Shown in pieces: positions 52,101 through 64,000 of a DNA stretch of 64,000 nt. The translations under genes and the position numbers were made by a program. The DNA is from Certhia americana. Lineage: Eukaryota > Chordata > Aves > Passeriformes > Certhiidae. The DNA lies in contig CM031878.1 of assembly GCA_018697195.1 (NCBI GenBank), positions 71,371,753-71,435,752 of the forward strand, written 5' to 3'. The stretch's first letter is position 1. Each line of letters opens with the position of its first letter. Under the pieces are notes generated by a model. The model was not told where the DNA came from and did no database searches. It saw only the letters and a list, made by a program, of their open reading frames with translations.

Positions 52101-54175
52101 ATTATAAAGGAAGTTGTACTAAAGTGAAATCATAAGGCATATTATGTATATATTCTGTGTAATATAACCAGACTTCCTGCAGCACATATGCTATCCCTAG
52201 TACAGTGTCAATACAGACTTTAATTGTGATGAAAGGACTTCCAATCACAAAGTTATATACATAAGAATGGAGCATATGCACAATTTCTTCAAAATTCCAA
52301 TCCAGATGAACTGAAACTCCAATAATTCTGGGAAGCAAGGGGCTGTAGGAGAGGTAGTTGCGGGTATTAACATTCATATGGAAGGAAGAAGCTGGTTGCC
52401 TTAAAATGCAGCCTATAGCTGTAATATTTTGCTTGAGGCATATTATTAACTGCCCTGTAACTTACTCCAAGATCATACTTAAATGGTTGTTGAAAGAAGA
52501 TAAATTAATGCTTCTATGCATACACTGGTAATCTGACATCCTTCATTACTAAGAGATCATAAACACAACACTATAGTTTCTGTATCTTCTACTTACAGAA
52601 AACAATGATAGGAAACAACATGCAAACATTTTTTGTTCAGTGTTCTGGAAATCTTATCTCTGCTGATGGCTCTTCGTGGAGGGAAAAGCTCTGTGCTGTT
52701 TTTACCCAAGGGCATTTGCCATCCGCTTTTAAATTGTGATCTTCAGGGCCAATTATTCTGGTTTGATACACTTCTCATCACTCAATTTGCTTTTGTGTTT
52801 GAAGTGCCTTTTTGATGTATTATTTGGGGTAAAAGAGTGTATACAGTACCCTCTGGAACTGTTAAACTGTTACTTATAGCAAAATACTTGCATTTTTTTG
52901 ATTATAATAAAACAATGGTGAAAAGACCAAGCAGGTATGCCATAAAAAAACCCACTAGACAGCAGTATTTTCCAGGAACAAGTTATTGCTCCAAACTGCA
53001 ACACACAGACCTGCTTATGTTTCATTTACAGTCCATACTCACAGGTTTGGTCTCTACACTGGTCGTTTCTCAGCTCCTATGCAGTTGTCCAAACCATTCA
53101 CTGCTTTATATGCCTAGCAGGTATGCTGAACACCTATTGGTTATTAAAATGCTCCATGCCTGAGGTCTCTGCTTGTAAGCATACGAGAAATATTTTTTTC
53201 ACTCATTTTATGACCTGTGTGCATTCTGGCTGGCAATCACAGAGATCATAAAAGGTAGGAATCAACATTCCATACTGTGGCCCTACTCATTTTGAATGGG
53301 TTTATTCTTCACCATGTGTGAGAGGTTATTGTCCCTTGTAAGAAGGGACAGGCTGTTCCTTTGCCTGTGCATGACACTCTGCACGGTGGCAAATGCATTT
53401 AGCTGTCTTCTCTTAAGACAGAGCAAGTTCTGGCTGGACTTTTAATAGAAAAAGGGTGTAAATATGCTTAAGGAGTTAATGCACCTTTCAAACCTCCATC
53501 CAAACATCCTGCAATGAAAATTCAGTTTTGGCATCACTGGAAGAATTTGAAGTTGAAATTAGAATAAATTGGTTGTTTGGAAGCCAAAGTCATGGAAGAT
53601 TCTTGCATTTCCTGTGTTTGAAAATGGGATTTTCTGTATTTTCTGATTTGTATAGAGCACAAAAAAGAGCATTTTTAAATAGTCAGCAAACAATAAATAA
53701 AAAAGTCAGCAAACAATTCAATGCTGAAAAAAAAAAAATTACATATCCTAAACCTTCTCAATCAGATGAACTACTGAAAATTCTGAAATTATTAGTTTTG
53801 TCTTAGACAAACTTGCATTTTTTCTTCTTAAAGCAACAAATAATTCCAGATAACTTTTTCTATAGTTTCTCCCAGAAGTCTGTGACCATATATCACCTTT
53901 TAAATTCAGAAGAAAAAAGGAAAAAGAAAAATCTAGTCTCCTGCACTATTAGACAGCTATCTCTGTTTCTTCCAAGGTTTTTCTACATAAATTTTCTGCC
54001 AAAATGAAGAGATGATCTAACGTAGTTGGCATCTCAGTACTTTGTCTCAGGTCTTGTTTCTACTCTGTCCAAATATTCTTTTCTTCTTACTCCTCTTCTC
54101 TGCTCTCAATCAGATTTTTTTCTGCCTTACCCTGAAGGTCACCTAGGAGGGAAATAAAACCTTACCTAATTGGTC
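49139..54175. other. AT-rich unique noncoding DNA
   Basis: No gene is recognised. Two copies of the 8-base palindrome gtaattac lie at 50511-50518 and 50532-50539. The + frame at 52837-53163 (108 codons) carries no domain that I recognise. Confidence 0.6.
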
Positions 54176-54195
54176 TTTTTTTTTTTTTTTTTTTT
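54176..54195. repeat. Poly(T) run of 20
   Basis: Twenty consecutive T are followed by cattttaataaaaaaaat. No retrocopy body is seen on the right in minus orientation. Confidence 0.95.
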
Positions 54196-57100
54196 CATTT
54201 TAATAAAAAAAATAATATTTATAAGAGATTATGCAAAAATCACTAAATGAAGCCATATTCTTGTTAGGGTTTTCCTAGAACAAAAATCCAGACACCCTCA
54301 TGTTTTGGAAACAGTTGACAGAAGTGAAACAATGGCTTTACAAAGAAATGAGGAAGATAAATGCTTAAAAGAGGTAAATATATTATTTCCAAATGGACTT
54401 TTAAAAACTACTTTTGGTGTGTAAAATTCAACCTCTGATATCAGTCTTTGAGAATGAGAGCTCAAGATTCCACATTCCACAGGCCAGTTAAGAAATAGTA
54501 CTCTAAAAATCTTTCCCATATACTTTTCTGCAAAACTACAGTGATTGACGTATCTCTCTTGATACAAGACAAAGGCTTTTCAGAAAAAAAAAATAGAATT
54601 TTAAGGTGCAAAGATGAAAAATGTTTTTTAAAACGCCATGAAAAATATTTTGCTTGAAATGGAGAGGTCTGGAGTTCTGAACAAAAATGTCCTTGTATTT
54701 TGAAAGATGTGGTATGTGACTTTATATCTAGTTAACTAGAAATAATGGACAGAACTTGATAGATTCAGGCCACAATTCAGAATGTCATACATGGGAAGAA
54801 TAAGAAAAACTCTGTAAAATGTCAGACCACTCATTTGACCATAGCAGTGTTTCATGGGACTTGAGAAATAAGATAACAGCTGACATCCTAAGATACTTAT
54901 GATACCTCCTCTAACATGTGTGGTATTTATTTCTATTTTCTAGCTTAGGTTAGCACACCAGAGAGTCCAAGTCATACTTTATGATCATCCTGCCAGTCTG
55001 TAAGACTGGAGAAGGCATCTTTCCATGTAATCTTTTCTCTGTAACTTTCAGACTCACAAATGGAGTGGCTTTAAAGAAAGAAGGAAAACAGATTGCTGAA
55101 CTGTGCAACTCCTGCAGTGTCTACACACCCAAAACAAAGATAATAGACCCACGTGCAGGAAATAAGAATTTGGTTTACACGAAATCTCTATCCTTCCTAA
55201 TGTCCCCATAGAAAAAACACTCCAAGATCTCCATCCAGGAACACACAGTTCCTGGTGTTAACTGCTGGAGCCCACTTAGAAGAGGAAGCCCGTTATTGAC
55301 ATTGACACACAGACAGCTTCATTCCTTGCAATCAGGCCTAAGACCTTGACAGTTACTGAATATTAGAGCTCAACAAGGAGTTTTCAGCAGTTTTGTGTGC
55401 TATGTACTACAGAACATTTGGGGGGCTTTTGTTAATCGCCCCTGCACTTTTGCAGTGAAGTTCTGTGGGGTTTCAACACCCCTATTTGATTTTTTTCTCA
55501 TTTCAGAGAAAAGGGAAAATTGTGGCTGACTGTTCATTTGAATTAGTACATATTGAGATTCAAATAAGTATTCCCAGGGTAACCCTTTGACAGTTCTCAC
55601 AAGAACGTAACAGCAGCTGCTTTACAGCATGTAGAGAGTGGTGCTTGTATCTGGGGCTCAATACCTCTGCATATTGTTAAAAAATAGTGGAAAATCACAT
55701 AATATGCATTTGCATATGTTATTTCAATAACTTTATTATTTGGCAAGCAAATGTCATCAAACACCCAAGGCATTTTCACTCATCAAGGATAAAATCCTTG
55801 GCAAGTGTGAAGACTTTCAAATGAGTTGAACTAAAATAATTGTCTGTTCTAAAGGTTGTGATAACATTTTCTTTCATGTTTAGACAACTTAGTCTTATAC
55901 CATAAGTACATTATTAAATTGCAGAAGAAAAGTCCTGAAATGCCATTAAGAACATGTATTTCTACAAAGTTTTAAGTTTTTAAGGCTACTTGGAAAAGTT
56001 TATTCTTGTTCTTGAAGTAACACATAATGCCTAATGTAACTGCAGTCATATTCAGCCTTTTTGAGATTCTTGCATGGTGGGTCCTCAGGTGGAGACATAA
56101 AACAAAAATATATTTAACAGAAGTTCCTGGAAGCTGAACAGAATACAAGTTTCTCAGGTTTAGTGCATGCAATCTAGCACTCCTCTGATTATTCATTCAT
56201 TCACTCACTCATTCATTACTGCTGAAGCAATGGGAGAACTTATTCACATGGTACAACTGCTACAGTGACAGATCAGCTAGGAGTGAGTTTACATCTTATG
56301 GAGATGAATACGTATGAGCAAGTGACGTAGTGCAATTAAGACAACAAATTCCGAGCAAATAAGTTACTTTAGAGAATTCAAAAGACTAATCATTATGATT
56401 ATTTTTTAATAGCAATGTGAAGTTCTGCATTTATCGCCTGATGGAAAGCCTGAAATGCATTGTGTGCATTCAAAAGCAGCCTGGGCTTCTGAATAGGACA
56501 CTATAAAACTGATTTGAACAGATTGAAAACAAGATGTGACAAGCAGTTTGACACTGGCCCTCAACTAATTTCCGCTATTTGTAAAGACGCACGTCTGAAT
56601 GGAAATAGCTCAGGAGAATGGGTCAGTATGGTTGAGGCCATGTCAGTCCACACATAAAAAAAACAGTACTGGGGAAAATAAGCAGCCATTGATTTCTGGT
56701 GAAAGCCCCCAGCGTCTGGGGAAAGCAGCCAAAACGAGGCACCAGCTGCTCTCTGCTGGAAATCTTTTGTGGAAGAGTGAGGGAGGAGAGAGAAAGCTGG
56801 TGGATATAAAGGGGAAACAAGGCAGAAATCAGGAAAGAAGAGGTGCTACCGACTGCCTCAGCAATGCTTCATACCCCACACTTAGCATTCTCTGAAAAAT
56901 AGAGGAGGGAAAGCACACCCCAAAACTTCTCTTTTATTTATGCAATGTAATGGGAATGGTCCCAATGGGAATTTCTCATGCTCTTTCACATTCCCTGAAT
57001 TCATCTGTATGGCTTTGTGTGTGTTTGGGGTGGGGGGTAGAGAGGGGTGGTGGTGGTATTTTTTATATACTCCTCCAATCCAGTAAGTGTATGCATCAAA

Positions 57101-60100
57101 ATTGGAACAAATACTCAGTGGGATTGCTGCTCCCCATTTGCATTATTGCATTTTGACAATTAAGAAGATAATAAATGGAGGATATTTTGCTCAAAGATTT
57201 TTGCCTATTTAGCAAAAATCTTTGCTACCTGCTTTTAGATGCTTCTGTAATGATTTCATGCTACAAATCATAGTGAAACTCTTTAGCAATGAGTAATGAC
57301 TCTCACGTCTCTTCCAGGCACTACAGGCAACATGCTCTGCAATGGAATACAATAGTCATGAACTGAGCAGTTTCAGATGGTCTGAAGGTCTGAAATGGTT
57401 TCTACTATTAATACCATTCCTGGACCAGCATGCAGAAGTGAGACAGGGGGAACAGTTCCAGGTCAGGACTTTGACTTGATACTGTGTCCAGAACCTGAAC
57501 CTCGCAAACCTGTGTGAGTCTTATCCAAACAGGAACTGGTCTGAGAAAAGGTCAGTTAAGGACAAAAAGGACTTAAGGACAATTATTAACACCATTGGCC
57601 AAAGGTATTAAATATGAGATCAGCAAACAGCCTTTGGAGTCAGCAAAAAACTTTAAGAAAGTGCCTTCACATGTCTTTACAAAAACCTTTGTAGATGCCC
57701 TTCAATGATAATGATATAAAAAATTCAACAATTTTCAGTTAGAGAAAATCCTCATAGTAGCGACAGATGCTTCTTTCCAATGTGGTTTTACAACGCTGCT
57801 TTCAGAGGCTGAATTTACAGAATGGTCTGTGTTACACTGCTGGCCACATCTTGATTTCATTGTATTGACATCAGGTTTATAGGACCTTACTAAGTCCTAT
57901 AGGAAAGTTAGGAAAGCTAGGCTGCTTCCGAAGAAATGCATGTGCATAATTAGGTATTGAGTTACCCAAAGTGAGAAAATCCAGGAGGACTCATTTAACA
58001 GTGACAAGGTAGGCAGGTCTTGTCTCTTTCCAGTTCTGTAATTGCAAGTTGAGCTTCTTGAATCTTGGCCAATCTTATTTTCTACACTTTTTTTTTTTTT
58101 TCAGATCATTTGGTGTACCTCTAAGAACAGCTCCCTCCTCTTTTGAATTGGCCCTCCATCACCTTTTCTTAGGTAGCTACTGCTCACTAACACCAGCTCT
58201 AGCATTAAATTTTAATATTTGGTTCTACAGATCCTTATTCTACAGAACCCTTGCTTTGAAATTTGCAGAAAACCTGCCCGAATACCAATAAATACTATAT
58301 TGTCTTCGGTTTCACTGAGATTGCATAAAAACTGGCTAATATAAGAAAACATATATAATATTTTAAACATACATATTATGATTTTTGTTTTTTATTGCCC
58401 TCTGTACTTTCATGCTGTAACATTCTTCAACTTTCCTTGTTTTCACATGATTTCCTCTCTTTATTTCAGATATACAGTCTGTGTGCTCTGTTCTTTCTTT
58501 TCCTTACTCTTTCACAGAAATATTTAACTTTAGAGCAGGAAATACTGGAAGAAATTGCAGGGAGTTGGACAAAAGGTCTTCAATTTATTTTCTGTAAGCC
58601 CGACTGACACAGGCAAGCAATATGTAGGTATATACGTGAGTTTAAAACTGGATCCCAGTTTATTTTTACATTCCTATCACTCTAGTATTTTTGGCCCTAA
58701 TCTTCACAGCTAGGGTTATGAACCTTCCAAAGCATTACATGTCACATATTGCAAAGAGGATTCTGGGTATGTCAGGGCTGTAGGACCAGAGCACATGGAC
58801 AACTAAATACAATAGAGTCTGAAGTAATTCAATAGTGTTGAAGACCATCAAATCATCATCATTCAGGCAACAAAATATTTTGCTCAAATGCCATGACTGC
58901 ACACTTCATTTTCATTCATGTCTCACGAACATGGGCAATTGTAGTAGAAAATTTAAAAACAGCCTGTGTGAAGATGAGGCTTAAAAAATCCCCTGTCACT
59001 TATACCTGCAACAAATTGCATTCTTTTACAACGCCTTGTTTGCTGTATCATTGTGTTATGGGTGGACAGGTACAAAATCAAGCTGAAGAAATTTTGTTTA
59101 AATAAACTGAAGCAGAAGAGAAAAACTAGAATACAGCAAGATAAGATGCTCTGGGAGTACTGTGTACGCTTATTAGATGCTACTGAGCTAAATGATAGAA
59201 CAACAGTAAAAGCATATTATTTTAATTGAAAAAATAATGCATTCCCTCTTGCACCATCTTCAGACAGCCCGGGATATTTTTGTATTACAGCATGTCTGAA
59301 TACATGGATTTGTGAAATTCATTAAATTCATCCAGAAAAATCTATTTCTCTACTGCATGGTTATGCAGATTAATTGGAAGATACATTACAAAATTTTGCA
59401 GTTGTTTAGCAATTGTTATCCACTTCATAAATTTTCCCTGTTTCAAAACCTTGAAGTACAATTTGTAATATGGCCTAGTAGTGGCCTGGATACAATTCAT
59501 CACATTAATTTCTTAATTTCCAGCAAGTACACATTTTATCTAAATTATTTCCCCCCTTTTTTTTTTCTTTTTTCTTTTTAATATCCAGTGACTGGTTTAA
59601 TGCATGTGGCACAATTAGATCTCCGGTATGGCCTCTCATCATACATCTTACCTATGCATGTAATACCCAGCTTGCTGCAATGATTTTTGTCCTCAGCTTG
59701 TATAGATGGACAAGGCAATTCACTTTGGCCATTACAGTTTACGTCTGCTAAATAAACAGCCAGTATGATACATTATTATGCATTAGAAAGCATAATATAA
59801 TTGGAGGAGGTCAAATTTAGGTCATCTTAAGCACAAGAGGAAGCACAAATCTTTTCCTATTAGTATGGAATTATGCATATGTGTATAAATACTCTGATAT
59901 TACTAATAAAAGAAATATATATTTAGAGGGAAATAGAAATACTGGGAAGTCATGAATCAGATGGTTTTGGAAAGGATGCAGCTAGAAACTATGTTGCTCA
60001 GAATGATTGTAGTGCAGAGGTGTATATCTCTCTTATTAAAAATGTCAATTATCCCAATCGCTTTTCTAAAAAAAAAATATCTAATCTAATTTAATTGGCC

Positions 60101-62086
60101 TTACTTTGAGAGCTTTTTTCTATAGAGATTCCTAAAGGAAAAGTAAAGAACCATAAAGATTTGATCAGTTATATCTGATGGGAAATATTTACTTAAAAAT
60201 CTTCACATGATGTCCAGAAGTATTGCTTTTTCAAGAAGCGAAAGCTGAACATATATAAATATGGAAAAAATTCCACAGCATGCTCCACAGTCATTCACCA
60301 GCACAGAAAAACATTTGCTATTTCAATATTACTTTAGAGTTCTAGAAGGAATTCAGTAGAAAGGATTATCTAAAATTGCATTCTGCAGTTGAATGAGAAG
60401 AGCAGACCTTGGCTGAGGGTTATTTCACTAGCTGATAGTCTTACAACTACTCTTGCAACCAACTTCAGACTCCTGAGTGACACAGTCACTTTGCTTCTTT
60501 GAAAAACATCTGTGATTTTAGGAGGCACACAGTGATTTTAGGAGAATCAAAGGCTGCAGAGGTCTGCAGGGCCCACTGTGTCACAGCTACCAACTCTGAA
60601 CTCTGTACATCTGCTCTTCTAAGATAAAGTCTGTTTTGAAAGAAAACAAACTTTATTGACATTTTTGTTAGAACTGAGAGCAGTTCTTGAAAGGCAAAAT
60701 TACACCATGTAATTGTCTTGGCCTCCATCCTAAAAGACTGTCTGCTGCATCAGGACTCAACCAAGAGTAGACACTACAGCTACATTTTTGCCCTGTTTCT
60801 CCATGAAGTGCATTACAAAAAGTTCTACCCAAAGTGCAGAGCAGATTTTACCATTTTCTGAAATTGTCACATAGTCTAGTATTTTCAAGTAAACTGAAGC
60901 AGAGTTAATGCCAAGAGATTTCTTAGAGTATTTAATGAATATTCCAAAACTCAGAACCTTCATCATGCTCTGTCTCCAGAGACTCTCCACCAGAGTCCCC
61001 ATAACTCTCCACTACACTCAGATTTCAAAAATAGCACTTGTACACCATGTGAGCTATAAGTTCACATAAAAGGAACACCTCCCTGAAAAAAAAGGTCTAG
61101 CCATTCACTAGAGCTGCAATAATATATACAAACTAAGGTGAAAACCTGTTTTTATGGGTAACAAGTTCAGTGTTGGAATGTTTCATGGTCCATGAAAAAA
61201 AACCTTTGGTGAGCTGCGCTTGTTACACTTCAGAGGCAATAGGTATTCTGATAGGCAAAAATAAGTGAAAATAACGCATCCTATACTTCTCTGCATCATC
61301 AAGGAACTTGATGATTATCTATCTCTCATCACTGTAGACTCATACATCCACACAATTTGCTGCCGGCATATTATTCTCTTTGAGTAGACCCTCAGTCCTT
61401 CACTTCCTTTCTTACACACAGGGAAAATCAGTTGACACCAAAAGTACTATGTCATCTTGAAATTCTGAAGTGCCTTTTCTAATGCATTGAAAACTCTCAA
61501 GCTGTAGGCACTCTCCTAAGTAATGGCTGATGAGAACTCCAAATCAGACCTTGCAGTAACAAGCTTACCCTACAACAATAAGTTAATGATCTAATATTTA
61601 AAAAAAAAAAAAAAAAGTAACACTTTTAAGAGAAAAGAAAAAGTATTGATGTATACAGTGCAGGCTGTTCACAGATGCCTGAAAGATTTTTGAGCAGTGT
61701 TCAATCTTATATTTTAGACAAAGCCTCAATCTCAGAGGAATTATTCCTCTCTGTGTCAACTCATGGGACAACAAAAGCTGAAAGTGTTAAGGCACTTTTG
61801 CATTTTCTGCTCTATAGGTGTCCAATAACTGGAGTTTGGCAGAATTCATATAGGTAAATAATGGGAGATCCCAGTATTTTCCAGTTTCTATCTACAAAAC
61901 AAGTATTGTAATAGGTGATCAAGGACACAGAAGGAAAAGTAAGTCAAATATACCCACTGTGTACAACTGATGGGTTTTGCTACCTTTAGTCATCAGTACA
62001 ATTTCCCATCTCTGTCTATGGATTTTCTCACCTGTTTTCTTTTTTTTTTTTTTTTAATCCTGATCATCCCTTTGTAATCCTGTTTC
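54196..62086. other. AT-rich unique noncoding DNA
   Basis: No gene or transposon is recognised across about 7.9 kb. Visible simple sequence comprises an (ATTC/ACTC)n tract at about 56190-56218, a pyrimidine tract at about 59550-59580, an A-run at 61600-61616 and a T-run at about 62040-62055. A 13-base direct repeat, gtgattttaggag, lies at 60512-60524 and 60532-60544. The patches at 56330-56580 and 59580-59850 are proposed in the findings as possible conserved elements. Confidence 0.6.
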
Positions 62087-62545
62087 ATTTCATAGAATCA
62101 TGGAATCACAGAGTAGTCTGGGTTGGAAAGAATGCTAATGATCTAGTTCCAACCATCCTGCCATGGAGATGGACACCTTTCGCTAGCCAAGGTGAAAAGA
62201 GCAACCTGGTCTTGAACATTTCCAGGGACGGGGTATCCACAACTTCTCTGGGCAACCTATTTCAATGTTTCAACTGTCTCGCAGTAAAGAATTTTCTTCT
62301 AATATCAAATCTAACCCCGCCGCCTTTCAGTTTGAATCTATTCCACATTGTCACTACATGGTCTTGACAAACATCCCTCTCCATCTTTCCTGTGGCTCAT
62401 TTTAGTTACTAGAAGGCTGCAACTGGGTCACCCCAAAGCCTTCTCTTCCCCAGGCTGAACAATCCCAATTCTCTCAGCCTCTCCTCAAAGGAGAGTTGCT
62501 CCATCCCTTGGATTATCTTGACAGCCTCCTCTGCCTTTCAGCTAC
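62087..62545 (-). mobile_element. CR1 LINE, 5'-truncated 3' UTR fragment
   Basis: It starts at catagaatcatggaatcaca and runs through the CR1 3' UTR: gggttggaaagaatgctaat, catttccagggacggggtat, aaagaattttcttctaatat, cttctcttccccaggctgaa, aaaggagagttgctccatcc. It is on minus with the 3' end at the left, and ends around ttcagctactaagc. About 460 bp are retained and no coding part remains. Confidence 0.96.
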
Positions 62546-63694
62546 TAAGCATTATTTATATTTCTCCCAACTTTTACTTTATTTCCCGACTTAATTCCTT
62601 TTTCCTCCTCTCCAGTCCCAAAGTCACATCTCCCACAACTAAATGCTGCCCTTTAGCAGCCCAAGTGAGGTTGAAATTGTTGCACATTTCAGCATTTGTT
62701 GTAAAGATCAGAAAGTCAAGACTTTATTTATTTAGAATGATAGTGCTTATTAAACTGTCAAGAAAAATCTAAAACCTAAACCACATTTTAACATTGCATG
62801 AAGTATTGCTAGTCTTTCTTCATAGCAAGGCTTATCATCAAGCTGGTTAACAAATGTAGATGACACTGTATTCAACTTTTCTGAATCTAGTGCTGCTGTA
62901 ACAGACCTAAAGACAGCTGTGACAAGAAAGCCAGAATGGGTAGTAGCGCAAGGAGTCAACAGTACCATGTGGCATGAAAGCAAGGGTCTGAACCAGGCAA
63001 AAAATCAGGCTGCACTAGTTTTACAAATCATGTTTTGACGCAAAATAACAAAAGGAACTTAGAGAAACAGTCTCCCAAATAAAATTTCCTTCTTGGCAGA
63101 TACTGCAGCTATCATTTTCTAGGATGTTGTGCATTGCTGTCAAATGTTTGCAAGCTGTTAATCATTGACACCATAAAGGGATATGAAAGACTGTTCATCA
63201 ATAGTACCCTTAATAAAAGCTTGGTGTGTGCTATTTAGAGTGATGATTCTGTAAATTTACACAGGAATATAAACTAAGGACAGAAAAATTATATGAAGTC
63301 CAAATGCAGTAACATATCACCTATTGGTCTGACATTGCAAGAAAAGCTATTGGGAGTAAAATATCTTCTTTTTTGTACTGTATTTTCAAGCTCTTGAACA
63401 CAAGCATATTACACTGAAGTTTAAATCTACTTTCTTTTGTTTTTACCAGAAGTAAAAATGTAGTTGTTTAACCAGTGTAACATAATTCAGACAAAAGAAT
63501 TGTAAGAAGAGCATCAGAATTTTGGTCAAATAAGAAAATCTGGGGTCAGACTTCTTTAATTAGAAATTAAGATGAAGCAGACTGCATAAGTATACATAGA
63601 TATAGTGCTAATATTAAGCATTCTGCAAGTATATTTTGAAATCTATTGGAAAACGCCCTAAAGCTGCAGAGGTTCCGCTCTTGTAATACAATGT
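62546..63694. other. AT-rich unique noncoding DNA
   Basis: No gene is recognised. The minus frame at 62983-62750 (77 codons) has no recognised domain. Confidence 0.6.
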
Positions 63695-64000
63695 ACCCTC
63701 TCCTCCCCTTCCCTTTCCCCTTCCCCTTCCCCTTCCCCTTCCCCTTCCCCTTCCCCTTCCCCTTCTCTCCTTCCCCTTCCCCTTCCCCTTCCCCTTCCCC
63801 TTCTCCCCTTCCCCTTCCCCTTCCCCTTCCCCTTCTCCTTCCCCTTCCCCTTCTCCCCTTCCCCTTCTCCCCTTTCCCTTCCCTTTCCCCTTCCCCTTCT
63901 CCCCTTCTCCTTCCCCTTCTCCTTCTCCCCTTCTCCTTCTCCTCTTCTCCTTCTCCCCTTCCCCTTCCCCTTCCCCTTCTCCCCTTCCCCTTCCCCTTCC
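63695..64000. repeat. (CCCCTT)n hexanucleotide array running off the right edge
   Basis: From ccctctcctccccttccctt onward the + strand is pure pyrimidine with a basic period of six (ttcccc). It is interrupted by single-base changes and short units (ttctcc, ctcctt), which become more frequent towards the right. At least 300 bp lie in the window and the end is not seen. The minus strand is a purine tract with regular GGGG runs. Confidence 0.97.

Noticed and set aside
63695..64000. Telomeric or CRISPR-like array
   Set aside because: The unit is CCCCTT, not the vertebrate telomere unit, and there are no spacers between identical repeats.
1..64000. A multi-gene system, operon or gene cluster
   Set aside because: No intact gene is recognisable on either strand; the window is repeat-bearing noncoding vertebrate DNA.

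Overview
This window is vertebrate nuclear DNA from a bird, most likely a songbird. The main evidence is five truncated CR1 LINEs with typical avian 3' ends (text starting catagaatcatagaat on the + strand). Alongside them lie three further dispersed repeats of kinds I recall from passerine genomes. The rest is AT-rich single-copy-like sequence with microsatellites. Nothing looks bacterial or viral in organisation: there are no operons, ribosome-binding sites, tRNAs, rRNAs or CRISPR arrays.

I found no intact protein-coding gene. Open frames of 60 to 184 codons occur on both strands at about the density expected by chance in AT-rich DNA. The longer ones fall in repeats (7.7-8.2 kb and 48.4-48.9 kb), simple sequence (13.3-13.6 kb and 24.8-25.3 kb), or one unexplained GC-raised block on the minus strand (4.3-5.7 kb). 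The window is therefore intergenic, or lies inside a large intron.

Layout: 0-3.9 kb AT-rich unique DNA with one 40-codon secretory-looking frame; 3.9 kb purine minisatellite; 4.3-5.7 kb GC-raised block with broken minus-strand frames; 7.7-8.74 kb dispersed avian repeat on + with an LTR-like 3' end; 9.25-10.66 kb LTR-like element on minus; 13.45 kb long (GT)n followed by a T/G-rich tract; 15.9 kb and 22.4 kb CR1 fragments; 25.0-25.25 kb nearly G-free A/C tract; 25.3-43.0 kb long unique stretch; 43.0 kb CR1; 43.4-44.5 kb LTR-like element on minus with an embedded (CA)n; 47.9-49.1 kb the longest CR1, which keeps part of the reverse-transcriptase frame and has an expanded pentanucleotide inside it; 49.1-62.1 kb unique; 62.1 kb CR1; 63.7 kb to the right edge a (CCCCTT)n hexanucleotide array running off the window.

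No cooperating gene system was found. The most useful observations are the pentanucleotide grown from a CR1 sequence, the (CCCCTT)n array at the edge, the uniform orientation of all five CR1 copies, the cluster of three unrelated GC-raised blocks between 4 and 11 kb, and one unclassified block that could be a decayed retrocopy. Repeat family names and any conservation claim need RepeatMasker and alignment runs that I could not do.
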